From Pedobacter sp. Leaf250 (GTDB taxonomy: Bacteria > Bacteroidota > Bacteroidia > Sphingobacteriales > Sphingobacteriaceae), in the NCBI RefSeq assembly GCF_920984735.1, contig NZ_CAKLBU010000027.1, forward strand, positions 1-59,708: a DNA stretch of 59,708 nt, given 5' to 3'. The position numbers and the translations under genes were made by a program. Shown here in pieces: positions 41,613-49,683 of the stretch. Under the pieces are notes generated by a model, which ran no database searches, was not told the origin of the DNA, and saw only the letters and a program-made list of their open reading frames with translations. The first letter of the stretch is position 1, and every line of letters begins with the position of its first letter.

Positions 41613-42056
41613 ATGAAAAAAATATTCATCCTTGCTATTGCAGCTTTATCTTTTACGGCTTGCCGAAATGCAAATAATTCTACAGTTGAAGTGGCTGGGA
41701 ATGATACTTCGATAGAAAGCAAAATTGCTTCTCCAGATGCACCAATCGTTGTTTTTGAACGTGATATTTTTGATTTCGAAAAGATTAAGCAGGGCGAAAG
41801 TGTAGAGCATGAATTCAAATTTAAAAACACAGGTAAAAGTCCTTTAATTATTTCTAATGCTACAGCTACTTGTGGTTGTACCGATCCCGAAATTCCAAAA
41901 GAGCCTATTTTACCAGGAAAAGAAGGTGTGATAAAAGTGGTTTTTAATAGCACAGGTAAAGAGGGAATGCAAGATAAGGTGGTAACCATAACATCAAATG
42001 CAAACCCTACAATTTCGACAGTACATTTAGTGGGCGAGGTGCTTACTAAAAAATAA
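41613..42056 (+). CDS. DUF1573 lipoprotein
   Basis: A 147-residue lipoprotein with signal MKKIFILAIAALSFTAC (Cys at residue 17). The mature part is one DUF1573 immunoglobulin-like domain: FDFEKIKQGESVEHEFKF, KNTGKSPLIISNATATCGC and PGKEGVIKVVFNSTGKEG. Function unknown; such domains are abundant in Bacteroidota envelopes. It lies between nusB (2 bases) and yajC (67 bases), a conserved arrangement in the phylum as I recall it. Confidence 0.88.
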   Translation: MKKIFILAIAALSFTACRNANNSTVEVAGNDTSIESKIASPDAPIVVFERDIFDFEKIKQGESVEHEFKFKNTGKSPLIISNATATCGCTDPEIPKEPILPGKEGVIKVVFNSTGKEGMQDKVVTITSNANPTISTVHLVGEVLTKK

Positions 42057-42123
42057 AATAGGTAGGGTTTGGTGTTTTGTACGCCAAACCATTACACATA
42101 ATCAATAATCAAATAAATAAGAA

Positions 42124-42447
42124 ATGACATCAACAGTAATTTTACAAGCAGCAGGTGGATTTGGCCAGTACGGACAATTAATTATGTTAGGTGCTATCGC
42201 GGTAGTATTCTATTTTTTCATGATCCGTCCACAGGTTAAGAAAGCTAAAGACCATAAAAAATTAATTGAAGGCTTAAAAAAGGGCGATAAAATTATCACT
42301 ACTGCAGGTATTCACGGTCGTATCGCTGATATGAACGATACTACATTCTTAATCGAAGTTGAAGGTGGTGTTAAAATCCGTTTCGATAAATCGGCGGTTT
42401 CTTTAGATGCCACTAAAGCCGTTGTAGCTCCTGCCGCAAAAGCATAA
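42124..42447 (+). CDS. yajC: Preprotein translocase subunit YajC
   Basis: A 107-residue inner-membrane protein with one helix at about 17-37, followed by the family hallmark MIRPQVKKAKDHKKLIEGLKKGDKI (in parts: MIRPQ, then GLKKGDKIITTAGIHGRI). YajC associates with SecDF. A terminator follows, so the nusB-DUF1573-yajC unit ends here. Confidence 0.92.
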   Translation: MTSTVILQAAGGFGQYGQLIMLGAIAVVFYFFMIRPQVKKAKDHKKLIEGLKKGDKIITTAGIHGRIADMNDTTFLIEVEGGVKIRFDKSAVSLDATKAVVAPAAKA

Positions 42448-42472
42448 TTAAAGTATTATAAAATTAGACAGG

Positions 42473-42496
42473 GCTCCGAATTTCGGAGCGCTTTTT
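42473..42496 (+). terminator. Rho-independent terminator after yajC
   Basis: GCTCCGAA (42473-42480) pairs with TTCGGAGC (42482-42489), followed by a T-run. Confidence 0.85.
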
Positions 42497-42503
42497 TATT
42501 GCA

Positions 42504-43445
42504 TTATCTTTGTGCTAAATTTATATTGATGTTATAAGAAACCTTTACTGGGATACCATGTTGTAACCCAGGATTCCAATTGGGGCACTCATCCAAAACA
42601 CGCATGGCTTCTTCGCGAGTACCATAACCCAGGTCATTTTTAAATTTATAGTTGGTTAATTTTCCATCCTTCTCCACTACAAAACCTATAAATAATTTTC
42701 CTGAAATTTTATTTCTTAATGCCTCTGTAGGATATTTGAAACTCTTCCCTAAATATTTATAAAATTCAGTTATTCCACCAGGGAATTCTGGTTTTTCTTC
42801 TGCAACCTTGTATTTTTTTGTGCTTCCATTTTCAAATGTTGCTATTCCATTGATAAAGTATCCGCTATCATAATGTTCTACGTAACTGTCTTTTCCAATT
42901 TTACCCTTCCACTCTCCGTTTTTATAGCCATCTAGATAATCTCCTTCTTCACTTTCATTTATATTTAAATGCCCATTACCATCTTTTATAAATTGAACGC
43001 CCAAAGAATCGAAACCAGAGATTACTTTATAAGAAGAGCGCTTTTGTGATTCAGATTTTTCCGCCTCGGGGTATAGAATAACCCTGGCCAATTGCCCGTT
43101 GGCGTAATATGATGAAGATTCACCTATCGGTTTGCCATTTACATAATTGGTTTTTTCGATTAAAATTCCTTTTTTATTAAAGCGTTTGAGTTCTCCCTCA
43201 TATACGAGATTAGGCTCAAATTTGGATAGTTTACCAGTTGCTTTATCTGTATTATCAGCGTAATATTCATAAAAATTATAAAATTTCGATCCAGGGTCTG
43301 GTTCTTCAATAACTCTTCTATAGTCGGCTAGCTCATTGTTTTTAACGGGAACTCCGTCTTTAAAATAGTAAACATTTGATCGTTTCTGGCTGAAAGCAAA
43401 GCAAGGTATTGCAATGGTAAGGAGGGTTAAGAGTGTTCTTTTCAT
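42504..43445 (-). CDS. TonB C-terminal-domain protein with MORN-like repeats
   Basis: A 313-residue secreted protein. Signal peptide at about 1-19. Residues 70-215 hold repeats of the antitoxin/MORN style (YEGELKRFNKKGILIEKTNYVNGKPIGE, YANGQLARVILY, GYKNGEWKGKIG; in parts). The C-terminal about 90 residues match a TonB C-terminal domain (PEFPGGITEFYKYLGKSFKYP, then FVVEKDGKLTNYKF and ECPNWNPGLQHG). This is a Bacteroidota architecture lacking the usual TonB membrane helix. It is encoded opposite to its neighbours, between yajC and the ybbR gene. Confidence 0.82.
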   Translation of the reverse strand: MKRTLLTLLTIAIPCFAFSQKRSNVYYFKDGVPVKNNELADYRRVIEEPDPGSKFYNFYEYYADNTDKATGKLSKFEPNLVYEGELKRFNKKGILIEKTNYVNGKPIGESSSYYANGQLARVILYPEAEKSESQKRSSYKVISGFDSLGVQFIKDGNGHLNINESEEGDYLDGYKNGEWKGKIGKDSYVEHYDSGYFINGIATFENGSTKKYKVAEEKPEFPGGITEFYKYLGKSFKYPTEALRNKISGKLFIGFVVEKDGKLTNYKFKNDLGYGTREEAMRVLDECPNWNPGLQHGIPVKVSYNININLAQR

Positions 43446-43531
43446 AATCGAGATTAATCATACTAAGATAGAAATCATCTTCGCAAAATCCGATTTCTTT
43501 TATTAGTAGTTTCGGGCAATTAATAAATTGC

Positions 43532-43539
43532 TACATTTG
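43532..43539 (+). promoter_or_regulatory. -7 promoter element (TACATTTG) of ybbR-coaE
   Basis: Exact TAnnTTTG match 50 nt upstream of the ATG at 43590, consistent with a promoter of its own for ybbR-coaE after separation from yajC. Confidence 0.55.
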
Positions 43540-43589
43540 AAAGAATTGCTCTTTTAGCACAAATCATGCAGCAAATTGTTAAATAACGA

Positions 43590-44537
43590 ATGCCATTTAT
43601 TAGATTAACTAAAATTGAAAGACGACGTGTATTTACACTGTTAGCCTGTTTATTGCTGGCTATAGCGGCCTGGCTTTTTATGGCGTTAAACAATAAATAC
43701 AACTATATAGCAAAAACGGTTATTATTTTTAAAAATAAACCAGCTAAAAGGGCATTTTATCCTTTGCAAACTGACACTTTAGATTTAGAGGTGGAAGGAA
43801 CAGGCTGGCAGTTGGTATTTACCCGCTTGAGAATAAGTCCACCATCTGTATCGATTAATTTGAGTCAATTAAATGCAAGAGATTTTGTTGTTTTATCTGA
43901 TCAGTTGTATAATATTAATAAACAGGTTGGAAGTGCTCAAAAAGTAATATCTGTTAAACCAGATACATTGTATTTCGATTTTACCAAACAAATAGTAAAA
44001 AAGGTAAATATAAAACTGGTAAGTCAGCTGGCATTTTATAAGCAACATGGATTGGCAAGTGAAGTAATACTTAACCCTAAAATTGTTACTGTAGCCGGAC
44101 CGCAAGAGGAATTAAGTAAAATTACTTCGTGGCCCACTGATACCTTGAAGATAAATAATTTGCAAAGTAGTAGCACTGCCCGAATTGGATTACAGCACAG
44201 CATTCATAAAAATGTTAGTATATATCCTTCATCTACAGAAGTAAAACTTTCGGTAGATGAATTTACCGAAAAAACTGTTGAAGTGCCCTTGAAGATCGTT
44301 AACAACAGAAACTACAACAGCATCAAACTTTATCCGAAAAAAGTAAAGGTAACTTTCTTGGTTGCCTTGGGCAGTTATGCACAGGTTGATGCAAATTTTA
44401 TTACGGCAACGGTTGATGTTGATGAATGGAAAAACTTAAATCACAAACAGTTTGCTGTGAAAATTACAGAATTTCCTGATTATTGTAAGTTAATTAGTGT
44501 TAGTCCATCGAAGATTGATTTTGTTGTAGAAAAATAA
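43590..44537 (+). CDS. YbbR-like domain protein
   Basis: A 315-residue protein with an N-terminal membrane helix (about 14-32) and an extracytoplasmic part made of YbbR-like repeats (strand patterns such as VTVAGPQEELSKITSWPTDTL and ending KLISVSPSKIDFVVEK). In Bacillus, YbbR/CdaR regulates the c-di-AMP cyclase CdaA; in Bacteroidota the partner is uncertain. Its stop codon overlaps the coaE ATG by one base (TAATG). Confidence 0.82.
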   Translation: MPFIRLTKIERRRVFTLLACLLLAIAAWLFMALNNKYNYIAKTVIIFKNKPAKRAFYPLQTDTLDLEVEGTGWQLVFTRLRISPPSVSINLSQLNARDFVVLSDQLYNINKQVGSAQKVISVKPDTLYFDFTKQIVKKVNIKLVSQLAFYKQHGLASEVILNPKIVTVAGPQEELSKITSWPTDTLKINNLQSSSTARIGLQHSIHKNVSIYPSSTEVKLSVDEFTEKTVEVPLKIVNNRNYNSIKLYPKKVKVTFLVALGSYAQVDANFITATVDVDEWKNLNHKQFAVKITEFPDYCKLISVSPSKIDFVVEK

Positions 44538-45142
44538 TGTATAAAGTTGGTATAACCGGTGGAATTGGCAGTGGTAAAACAACCATTTGCAAGGTTTTCG
44601 AAGTATTGGGTATTCCTGTTTTCTATGCCGATACCGAGGCAAAAAATATTATGGTTCAAGATGAATTACTTATTGAGGGGATAAAATCAGCCTTTGGTAA
44701 GAAGAGCTATTTCGATGATGGAAAACTGAATAATAAACACATTGCAGGCATTGTTTTTAGTAATGAAGCAGAGCTCGAAAAATTAAATGCCTTGGTTCAT
44801 CCCGCAGTATTTAGAGCATTTTATACCTGGGAAGCAAAAGTTGGTCCAAATGTTCCTTATACTTTAAAGGAAGCTGCCTTACTTTTCGAAAGTGGTTCTT
44901 ACAAAATGTGCGATACCAATATACTAGTTACTGCTCCATCAGATGTTAAAATTAATCGGGTGATGCAACGCGATAAAATTACGGCAGAACAAGTCAAAGC
45001 AAGAATGGATAAGCAGATGAGTGATGAAGAAAAGGCTAAAATGGCCGATCATTTTATTATCAATGATGAAAAGAATTCTATCATTGAGCAAGTTTTGGTC
45101 CTGCACAAACAATTTTTAAAAATCGCTTCAAATTTGAAGTAA
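44537..45142 (+). CDS. coaE: Dephospho-CoA kinase
   Basis: A 201-residue enzyme for the last step of coenzyme A synthesis. Walker A is GITGGIGSGKTTICKVF at residues 5-21; DTEAKNIM, HPAVFRAF and the lid/adenine region ILVTAPSDVKINRVMQRD are all present. It is translationally coupled to ybbR. Confidence 0.93.
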   Translation: MYKVGITGGIGSGKTTICKVFEVLGIPVFYADTEAKNIMVQDELLIEGIKSAFGKKSYFDDGKLNNKHIAGIVFSNEAELEKLNALVHPAVFRAFYTWEAKVGPNVPYTLKEAALLFESGSYKMCDTNILVTAPSDVKINRVMQRDKITAEQVKARMDKQMSDEEKAKMADHFIINDEKNSIIEQVLVLHKQFLKIASNLK

Positions 45143-45221
45143 TCCATTGAAAACCTTTGATATCAAATATGATTATTAAAATAAAATCATGCATTATCTT
45201 TAAATCCCACAAATACTAGCT

Positions 45222-46166
45222 ATGATTTTAGACGATTTTATTAAGATCACTCCAGCAGGTTTGTATTGTGTTTATGGCGATTTTTATCTCGATCCGCAAC
45301 AACCCGTAAAAGAAGCTGTGGTTTCCCATGCGCATGGTGACCATGCCATTGGTGGAAGTCAGAATGTTTACTGTACAGCGCCTACAGAAAGTTTCATGAA
45401 ACATCGCTACCGGAAATTTGCAGCGGTAGATTTTCATATTAAGAAATACCGTGAAACTTTTAAGATTAAAGATATAGCCATTACTTTTTATTCTGCTGGC
45501 CATATTTTAGGTTCCGCACAAATTTTAATGGAATATCAAGGTATAAAATATCTATATACAGGCGATTACAAAATAGAACCCGATACAACTTGCGAGCCTT
45601 TTGAATTTGTTCAGGCTGATGTTCTGATTACAGAAAGTACTTTTGCCAATCCCGAAACCAAGCATCCATCGCCAGTTGATGAAATAAAAAAATTGAATGA
45701 AACCAATGCAAATATTATGCTAGGTTCTTATGCGCTAGGTAAAAGTCAGCGGATTATTCAATTGTTAAATGAATATTGCTCCACAAAAAATGTGATGGTT
45801 CACCATAGCATTATGCCTTTTGTGAAAATATATGAAGACTACGGAATGAAAATTGGTAGTTACAAAATGTATGATAGAAAGGTGATGAAGAATAATCATG
45901 AACACCAGGTTTATATTGTGCCGCCAATGGTATTTCACAGTTATCACAAAGCGATTAATGTTGTGCGGGCATTTGCATCTGGTTGGAAGAATCTGCAGCA
46001 ACAAAATGGAATATCACTCTATATTTCCGACCATGCCGATTGGGATGCAATATTAAAAACGATTGAAAAAGTGCAACCTCAACAGGTTTGGACTTTGCAT
46101 GGCGATGGTAAGCAATTAAAGGAATATTTTAATGGTAGGTTAGAAATTAAGATAATGAATGAATGA
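45222..46166 (+). CDS. Ligase-associated DNA exonuclease (beta-CASP metallo-beta-lactamase)
   Basis: A 314-residue MBL/beta-CASP nuclease. The zinc motif is SHAHGDHAIGG at residues 34-44, then SAGHILGSAQI, YTGDYK and the beta-CASP segment ending SDHADWDAIL. In many bacteria this protein (exonuclease of the LHR set) sits with ATP-dependent DNA ligase, an Lhr-type helicase and a phosphoesterase; here those genes are absent from the vicinity, so it is separated from its usual partners. It is followed by a small DUF5522 gene. Confidence 0.85.
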   Translation: MILDDFIKITPAGLYCVYGDFYLDPQQPVKEAVVSHAHGDHAIGGSQNVYCTAPTESFMKHRYRKFAAVDFHIKKYRETFKIKDIAITFYSAGHILGSAQILMEYQGIKYLYTGDYKIEPDTTCEPFEFVQADVLITESTFANPETKHPSPVDEIKKLNETNANIMLGSYALGKSQRIIQLLNEYCSTKNVMVHHSIMPFVKIYEDYGMKIGSYKMYDRKVMKNNHEHQVYIVPPMVFHSYHKAINVVRAFASGWKNLQQQNGISLYISDHADWDAILKTIEKVQPQQVWTLHGDGKQLKEYFNGRLEIKIMNE

Positions 46167-46236
46167 TAGGATGAGTGTTTGATTGAACGAATTAATTAAA
46201 TCATTCAATCAAAATTCACTTACTTAATTTTTGATT

Positions 46237-46380
46237 ATGAAAGAGGGAGAAGACTTTTATTTTAATGAAGATGGATTGATGGTTTTTACTGAAGCTTATC
46301 ATTTAAAAAGAGGCAATTGCTGCAAAAACAAGTGTAAGCACTGCCCTTGGGGTTATGGCAAAAAGAAAGATAAAAAATAG
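46237..46380 (+). CDS. DUF5522-like small cysteine-rich protein
   Basis: A 47-residue protein. After DFYFNEDGLMVFTEAYHLKRG comes a Cys cluster NCCKNKCKHCPWGYGKKK: four Cys in C-C-x3-C-x2-C spacing followed by Pro-Trp-Gly. This pattern matches the DUF5522 family of small proteins, possibly a metal or Fe-S site. The frame is too short for many gene finders but starts with ATG, ends cleanly and has codon usage like its neighbours. It lies 70 bases after the exonuclease gene. Confidence 0.8.
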   Translation: MKEGEDFYFNEDGLMVFTEAYHLKRGNCCKNKCKHCPWGYGKKKDKK

Positions 46381-46388
46381 TCTTTAGA

Positions 46389-46982
46389 TTATTTAAACCG
46401 TACCCGATTATAAATCTCATTTAATGGTACTTCAAAACCCATTGAAACAAATTTAACCGCTTCATCAATTTTTTTATATTCAATCAATTCCCAATTTTGT
46501 TTTCCATTTAGGTAAAAAGCCTCAACTGATATAGCTTCAGAATCGATTAAGATGTATTCTTTTAATGTTGGAATATCTTTATAAAGGTCAAACTTATGGC
46601 CTCTGTCGTAGTCTTTTGTTGAGGGAGAAAGTATTTCAATAATTAATGTTGGCTCGATAAAACTTTCATTATCAATATCACTATGATTTAAGCCATTACA
46701 ATAGATTGAAATATCAGGATAGGTGAATAACCCATTTGCAGTTATTTGCATACGAAGGTCGCTACCGTAAGGACGACAAGGTTTACCTAGCAGAGCTCCG
46801 ATTTCTAAAAATAAATTGGTAAAAATCTCATTATGATTTGTACTTGCGCCGGCCATTGAGAATATTTCGCCCTGAAAATACTCATGTTTTTCTTGTGATG
46901 CTTTTTCCATTTCCAAGTATTCTGCAACGGTAAAATGCCTTTTTTTGTACTCTACACTTGGCTCATTTACAATCTCTTCCAT
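46389..46982 (-). CDS. Uma2 family (DUF820) restriction-fold protein
   Basis: A 197-residue protein of the Uma2 family, a PD-(D/E)xK nuclease fold. Typical segments are FTVAEYLEMEKASQEKHEYFQGEIFSMAGAS (in parts), YGSDLRMQI, YPDISIYC and PTLIIEILSPSTKDYDRGHKFDLYK, which contains the E-x-L-S-P-S core. Biological role uncertain; many genomes carry several copies. It ends 8 bases from the convergent DUF5522 gene. Confidence 0.9.
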   Translation of the reverse strand: MEEIVNEPSVEYKKRHFTVAEYLEMEKASQEKHEYFQGEIFSMAGASTNHNEIFTNLFLEIGALLGKPCRPYGSDLRMQITANGLFTYPDISIYCNGLNHSDIDNESFIEPTLIIEILSPSTKDYDRGHKFDLYKDIPTLKEYILIDSEAISVEAFYLNGKQNWELIEYKKIDEAVKFVSMGFEVPLNEIYNRVRFK

Positions 46983-47034
46983 ATTCTAATATACTGAATA
47001 TTTTTAGATAAAAATTTTATAGATCGGAAATGTA

Positions 47035-47757
47035 TTAATGAGAATGCCCTGCAAAGAACCCAATCAGTGCTACGCTGATTCCTAATAAAACGGCAACCAT
47101 TTTGCGGGTGTTGATTTTATGGTCGGCGCTCGATTCGAATAAAATCGTGGTAGAAATATGTAAGAAAATACCAATAACGATTCCCATTATTTTATTGAAA
47201 TAGGCATCTATACCGCCAATGCTTCCGTTACTCAGCCCAATACTAACGTAAAAACCAAGTGGGGCCATAACGGCAAAAATCAGTAGATAAATAATAATGC
47301 TTCCTTTTTTAAAATGGTTTTGCATTAAAATACTCGCCAAAGCAAATGCTGCAGGAATATGATGCAATGAAATTCCAAAGATGAGTTCGTTATGTTGGTC
47401 TTTTGCAAGCGGCATACCTTCTAAAAAAGCATGTAAGCAAAGGCTAATCATAATTCCAAATGGAAAAACATTTCCATCGTGATGTTTATGTATATGCCCG
47501 TGTTCTACGCCCTCCGAAAACTGCTCCAGAAATACCTGTAGTAAAAATCCGATAAGAATGAAAACACCAATTTGCCATTTATCAGGGCCGCTGTAAGCAT
47601 CAGGAATTAAATGTAAAACTGTAATGGCAAATAGATAAGCCCCACTAAATGATAATATCAGTTTTAGCAGTTTTGATTTATCGCTTTTAACCAAAAAAAT
47701 GGCAGCGCCTCCTAAAAATGCACAGAAGAAAAGTACGGCAAATTTCCAAGCTTCCAT
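47035..47757 (-). CDS. ZIP family metal transporter
   Basis: A 240-residue membrane protein with seven or eight spans. The His-containing helix IMISLCLHAFLEGMPLAKDQ and FGISLHHIPAAFALASILM match the ZIP metal-binding motifs (HxxxEG and HHIP). A His-rich loop (GVEHGHIHKHHDG) precedes them. It likely imports Zn2+ or other divalent metals. Its ATG overlaps the stop codon of the upstream PAP2 gene (TAATG), placing it in a minus-strand operon of three. Confidence 0.88.
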   Translation of the reverse strand: MEAWKFAVLFFCAFLGGAAIFLVKSDKSKLLKLILSFSGAYLFAITVLHLIPDAYSGPDKWQIGVFILIGFLLQVFLEQFSEGVEHGHIHKHHDGNVFPFGIMISLCLHAFLEGMPLAKDQHNELIFGISLHHIPAAFALASILMQNHFKKGSIIIYLLIFAVMAPLGFYVSIGLSNGSIGGIDAYFNKIMGIVIGIFLHISTTILFESSADHKINTRKMVAVLLGISVALIGFFAGHSH

Positions 47758-48320
47758 TAAAATTCAGGTTGTAGTTTTTTAAAAATTCTTGAACAGATAA
47801 AACCGATTATTGTCCCCAATATTGCGCCTGTAGTTACATCGACAGGGTAATGCACACCTACATAAACCTGTGCAAAGCTAATAATTGCAGCCCAAAATAT
47901 CCCAATTGGTAAGATAGGTTTCCAACGGGTGAAAAAAACACAAATTAAAAACACAGCAATGGCAAAATGATTGGTTGCATGTGCTGATGGAAAACTTAGT
48001 CCGCTGCCGCAGGGAACCCGGTGAATAATATCGTTAGCCAAACTAAAATCATTACAGGGCCTAACACGGGCTACAAACGGTTTTATTAATTTTGATGCAA
48101 TTAAATCGCCCGTGGCGAAAGTAAAAAGAATCATCCCAACAATATAATAACCCTGCTTTTTATATTGTTTAATGCAAAAAATCACAATAAAAAGGTAAAG
48201 TGGCGACCAGAAAAAACGGTTACGCATTAAAGGCATCAGCCAATCGAAAAAGCCGTTCGAAAGTCCGCGGTGGATTTTCAAAAACAACTCAACATCAAAC
48301 TGCTGTATGCTTTCTATCAT
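47757..48320 (-). CDS. PAP2-family phosphatase
   Basis: A 187-residue membrane phosphatase with about five spans. The three-part PAP2 signature is KPFVARVRP, PSAHATNHFA (catalytic His) and VYVGVHYPVDVTTGA. Related enzymes dephosphorylate undecaprenyl pyrophosphate or lipid phosphates. It overlaps the upstream methyltransferase by 4 bases (ATGA) and the ZIP gene by one base. Confidence 0.9.
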   Translation of the reverse strand: MIESIQQFDVELFLKIHRGLSNGFFDWLMPLMRNRFFWSPLYLFIVIFCIKQYKKQGYYIVGMILFTFATGDLIASKLIKPFVARVRPCNDFSLANDIIHRVPCGSGLSFPSAHATNHFAIAVFLICVFFTRWKPILPIGIFWAAIISFAQVYVGVHYPVDVTTGAILGTIIGFICSRIFKKLQPEF

Positions 48321-49048
48321 GCTTTTTTGCAGATTAAAATTAAACGATCAGAATTTGATTCATCAAAATCATCAAGTAAATAACTGCCAAATGCTTTTTG
48401 AATTACCATTCCTGCCTTGAGTAACATGCGCTCAAAATCTGCAAAACTAAAAGCCTGAACACGCTCTTCGAAATTGAATACCTTACCCTTATCATCGAAA
48501 TTTATCTTCTTGATAATTTTGCCGTCTACCACATTTTTAGTGATGTTAAACGTAATTCCATCAAGTGATTTCACTTCGCAATGATTTAAATTTCTGATAA
48601 TTTTTTCTGTATTAAAATAATCCACTACCAGTGTTCCATCAGCTTTTAAACATTTTCTGAAAGTTTTCAAGGCATTTACATGTTCCTTTTCGGTGTCAAA
48701 ATAGCCAAAGCTGGTAAACAGGTTTAAAGCAACATCGAAATAGTTAATGTAAAAAAGCCTGCGCATATCGTGCACCAAAAAGTGCAGTTTATTATTTTCG
48801 AATTGCTTGGCGTATTTTATACTTTGTTCGGATAAATCAATTCCCGTAACATCAAAGCCCTTTTTATTTAGGTAAATTGAATGCCTGCCTTTACCGCAAG
48901 CAATGTCGAGCATTTTAGAATCAACTTCTGGATGGAGGAATTTCGTTAAATTATCGATGAAAAATTCGGCTTCTGCATCGTTTCGTTGTTGGTAAAGAAT
49001 ATGATAATAGGGTGAATTAAACCAATACTGAAACCACTTGCGCTGCAT
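48317..49048 (-). CDS. Class I SAM-dependent methyltransferase
   Basis: A 243-residue methyltransferase. SAM-binding motif I is MLDIACGKGRHSIYLNKKG, followed by DVTGIDLSEQSIKYAKQF (acidic residue of motif II) and LHFLVHDMRRLFYINYFDVALNLFTSFGY (in parts). The substrate is unknown. The frame is open to 49102, but a TAAGTTTG promoter motif lies at 49075-49082, so the ATG at 49048 is used. First gene of the operon methyltransferase-PAP2-ZIP. Confidence 0.87.
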   Translation of the reverse strand: MQRKWFQYWFNSPYYHILYQQRNDAEAEFFIDNLTKFLHPEVDSKMLDIACGKGRHSIYLNKKGFDVTGIDLSEQSIKYAKQFENNKLHFLVHDMRRLFYINYFDVALNLFTSFGYFDTEKEHVNALKTFRKCLKADGTLVVDYFNTEKIIRNLNHCEVKSLDGITFNITKNVVDGKIIKKINFDDKGKVFNFEERVQAFSFADFERMLLKAGMVIQKAFGSYLLDDFDESNSDRLILICKKA

Positions 49049-49074
49049 AAAAAAGCCTTTTGTTTTCGAATTTG

Positions 49075-49082
49075 CAAACTTA
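49075..49082 (-). promoter_or_regulatory. -7 promoter element (TAAGTTTG) of the methyltransferase operon
   Basis: Exact TAnnTTTG match on the minus strand, 26 nt before the ATG at 49048. Confidence 0.6.
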
Positions 49083-49280
49083 GATAAAATTGGGGTAAAC
49101 AAAGTACATTAATTTCATGGCTAAGCAATTTTATAATTGTTAAAATAATTTTGTTTTGGAAATCAGCGTTTAGTTTTTATTGGAATATTATCCTGCCATT
49201 TGCTGTAGCCCCTTAGTCCCGATTAAAATCTGGACTGGGCTGTTGCCAGGTTTAATAACGAAGGTTTGCATTGGGCCTCA

Positions 49281-49378
49281 CATCATTGAGGTACGAAGTA
49301 ATTTTAAGGCTATAGGTTAAACGCAAAGATAAAGCTCAGGTAGTAAGATTGCTTCGTACCTTGCAATGACGGTAATGG
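49281..49378. repeat. Paired REP-like element, second subtype
   Basis: The left unit (49281-49307: CATCATTGAGGTACGAAG, then TAATTTTAA) and the right unit on the minus strand (49343-49378: GTCATTGCAAGGTACGAAG, then CAATCTTAC) face each other, as in 8263-8383. A single related unit is at 57190-57218. The 49103-49653 spacer holds these repeats and no gene. Confidence 0.65.
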
Positions 49379-49470
49379 TTTTTTCATTGTCTTCACAATC
49401 CTGATTTATCTAAACCCGACTTAGTGGAAAACCCTCAAGGCGAGGAACGAGACGAGGATTTGAAACGAGG

Positions 49471-49519
49471 GCGGGACTGCTTTAACCGAAGCATCACTGC
49501 AATTGCTTTCCAAAAAAAC
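49471..49519 (+). repeat. Copy of the GGGACTGC repeat family
   Basis: GCGGGACTGC, then TTAACCGAAGCATCACTGC, then AATTGCTTTCCAAAAAAAC. Same family as 39375-39420 and the inverted copy at 52282-52340. Confidence 0.6.
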
Positions 49520-49653
49520 AATAAATCAGTTACACGTTTAACTAAAAACCAGCAAAAGAATTTCTATTAAATATATCGTATAAATAGATATAAAAACAAT
49601 GTAAATTAACATGCCAAGTATGCCCGAAATAGCTGCTATCTTGTTTTTTTTCT

Positions 49654-49661
49654 TATTTTTG
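49654..49661 (+). promoter_or_regulatory. -7 promoter element (TATTTTTG) of the phosphoglucosamine mutase gene
   Basis: Exact TAnnTTTG match 22 nt before the GTG start at 49684. Confidence 0.55.
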
Positions 49662-49683
49662 AACTTCAAATAAAATACAGGAA

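Noticed and set aside
42505..42512. TATCTTTG on the plus strand after yajC
   Set aside because: It lies in the 3' end of a minus-strand CDS and is followed by only a short frame (ATG-TTA-TAA); no gene is served.
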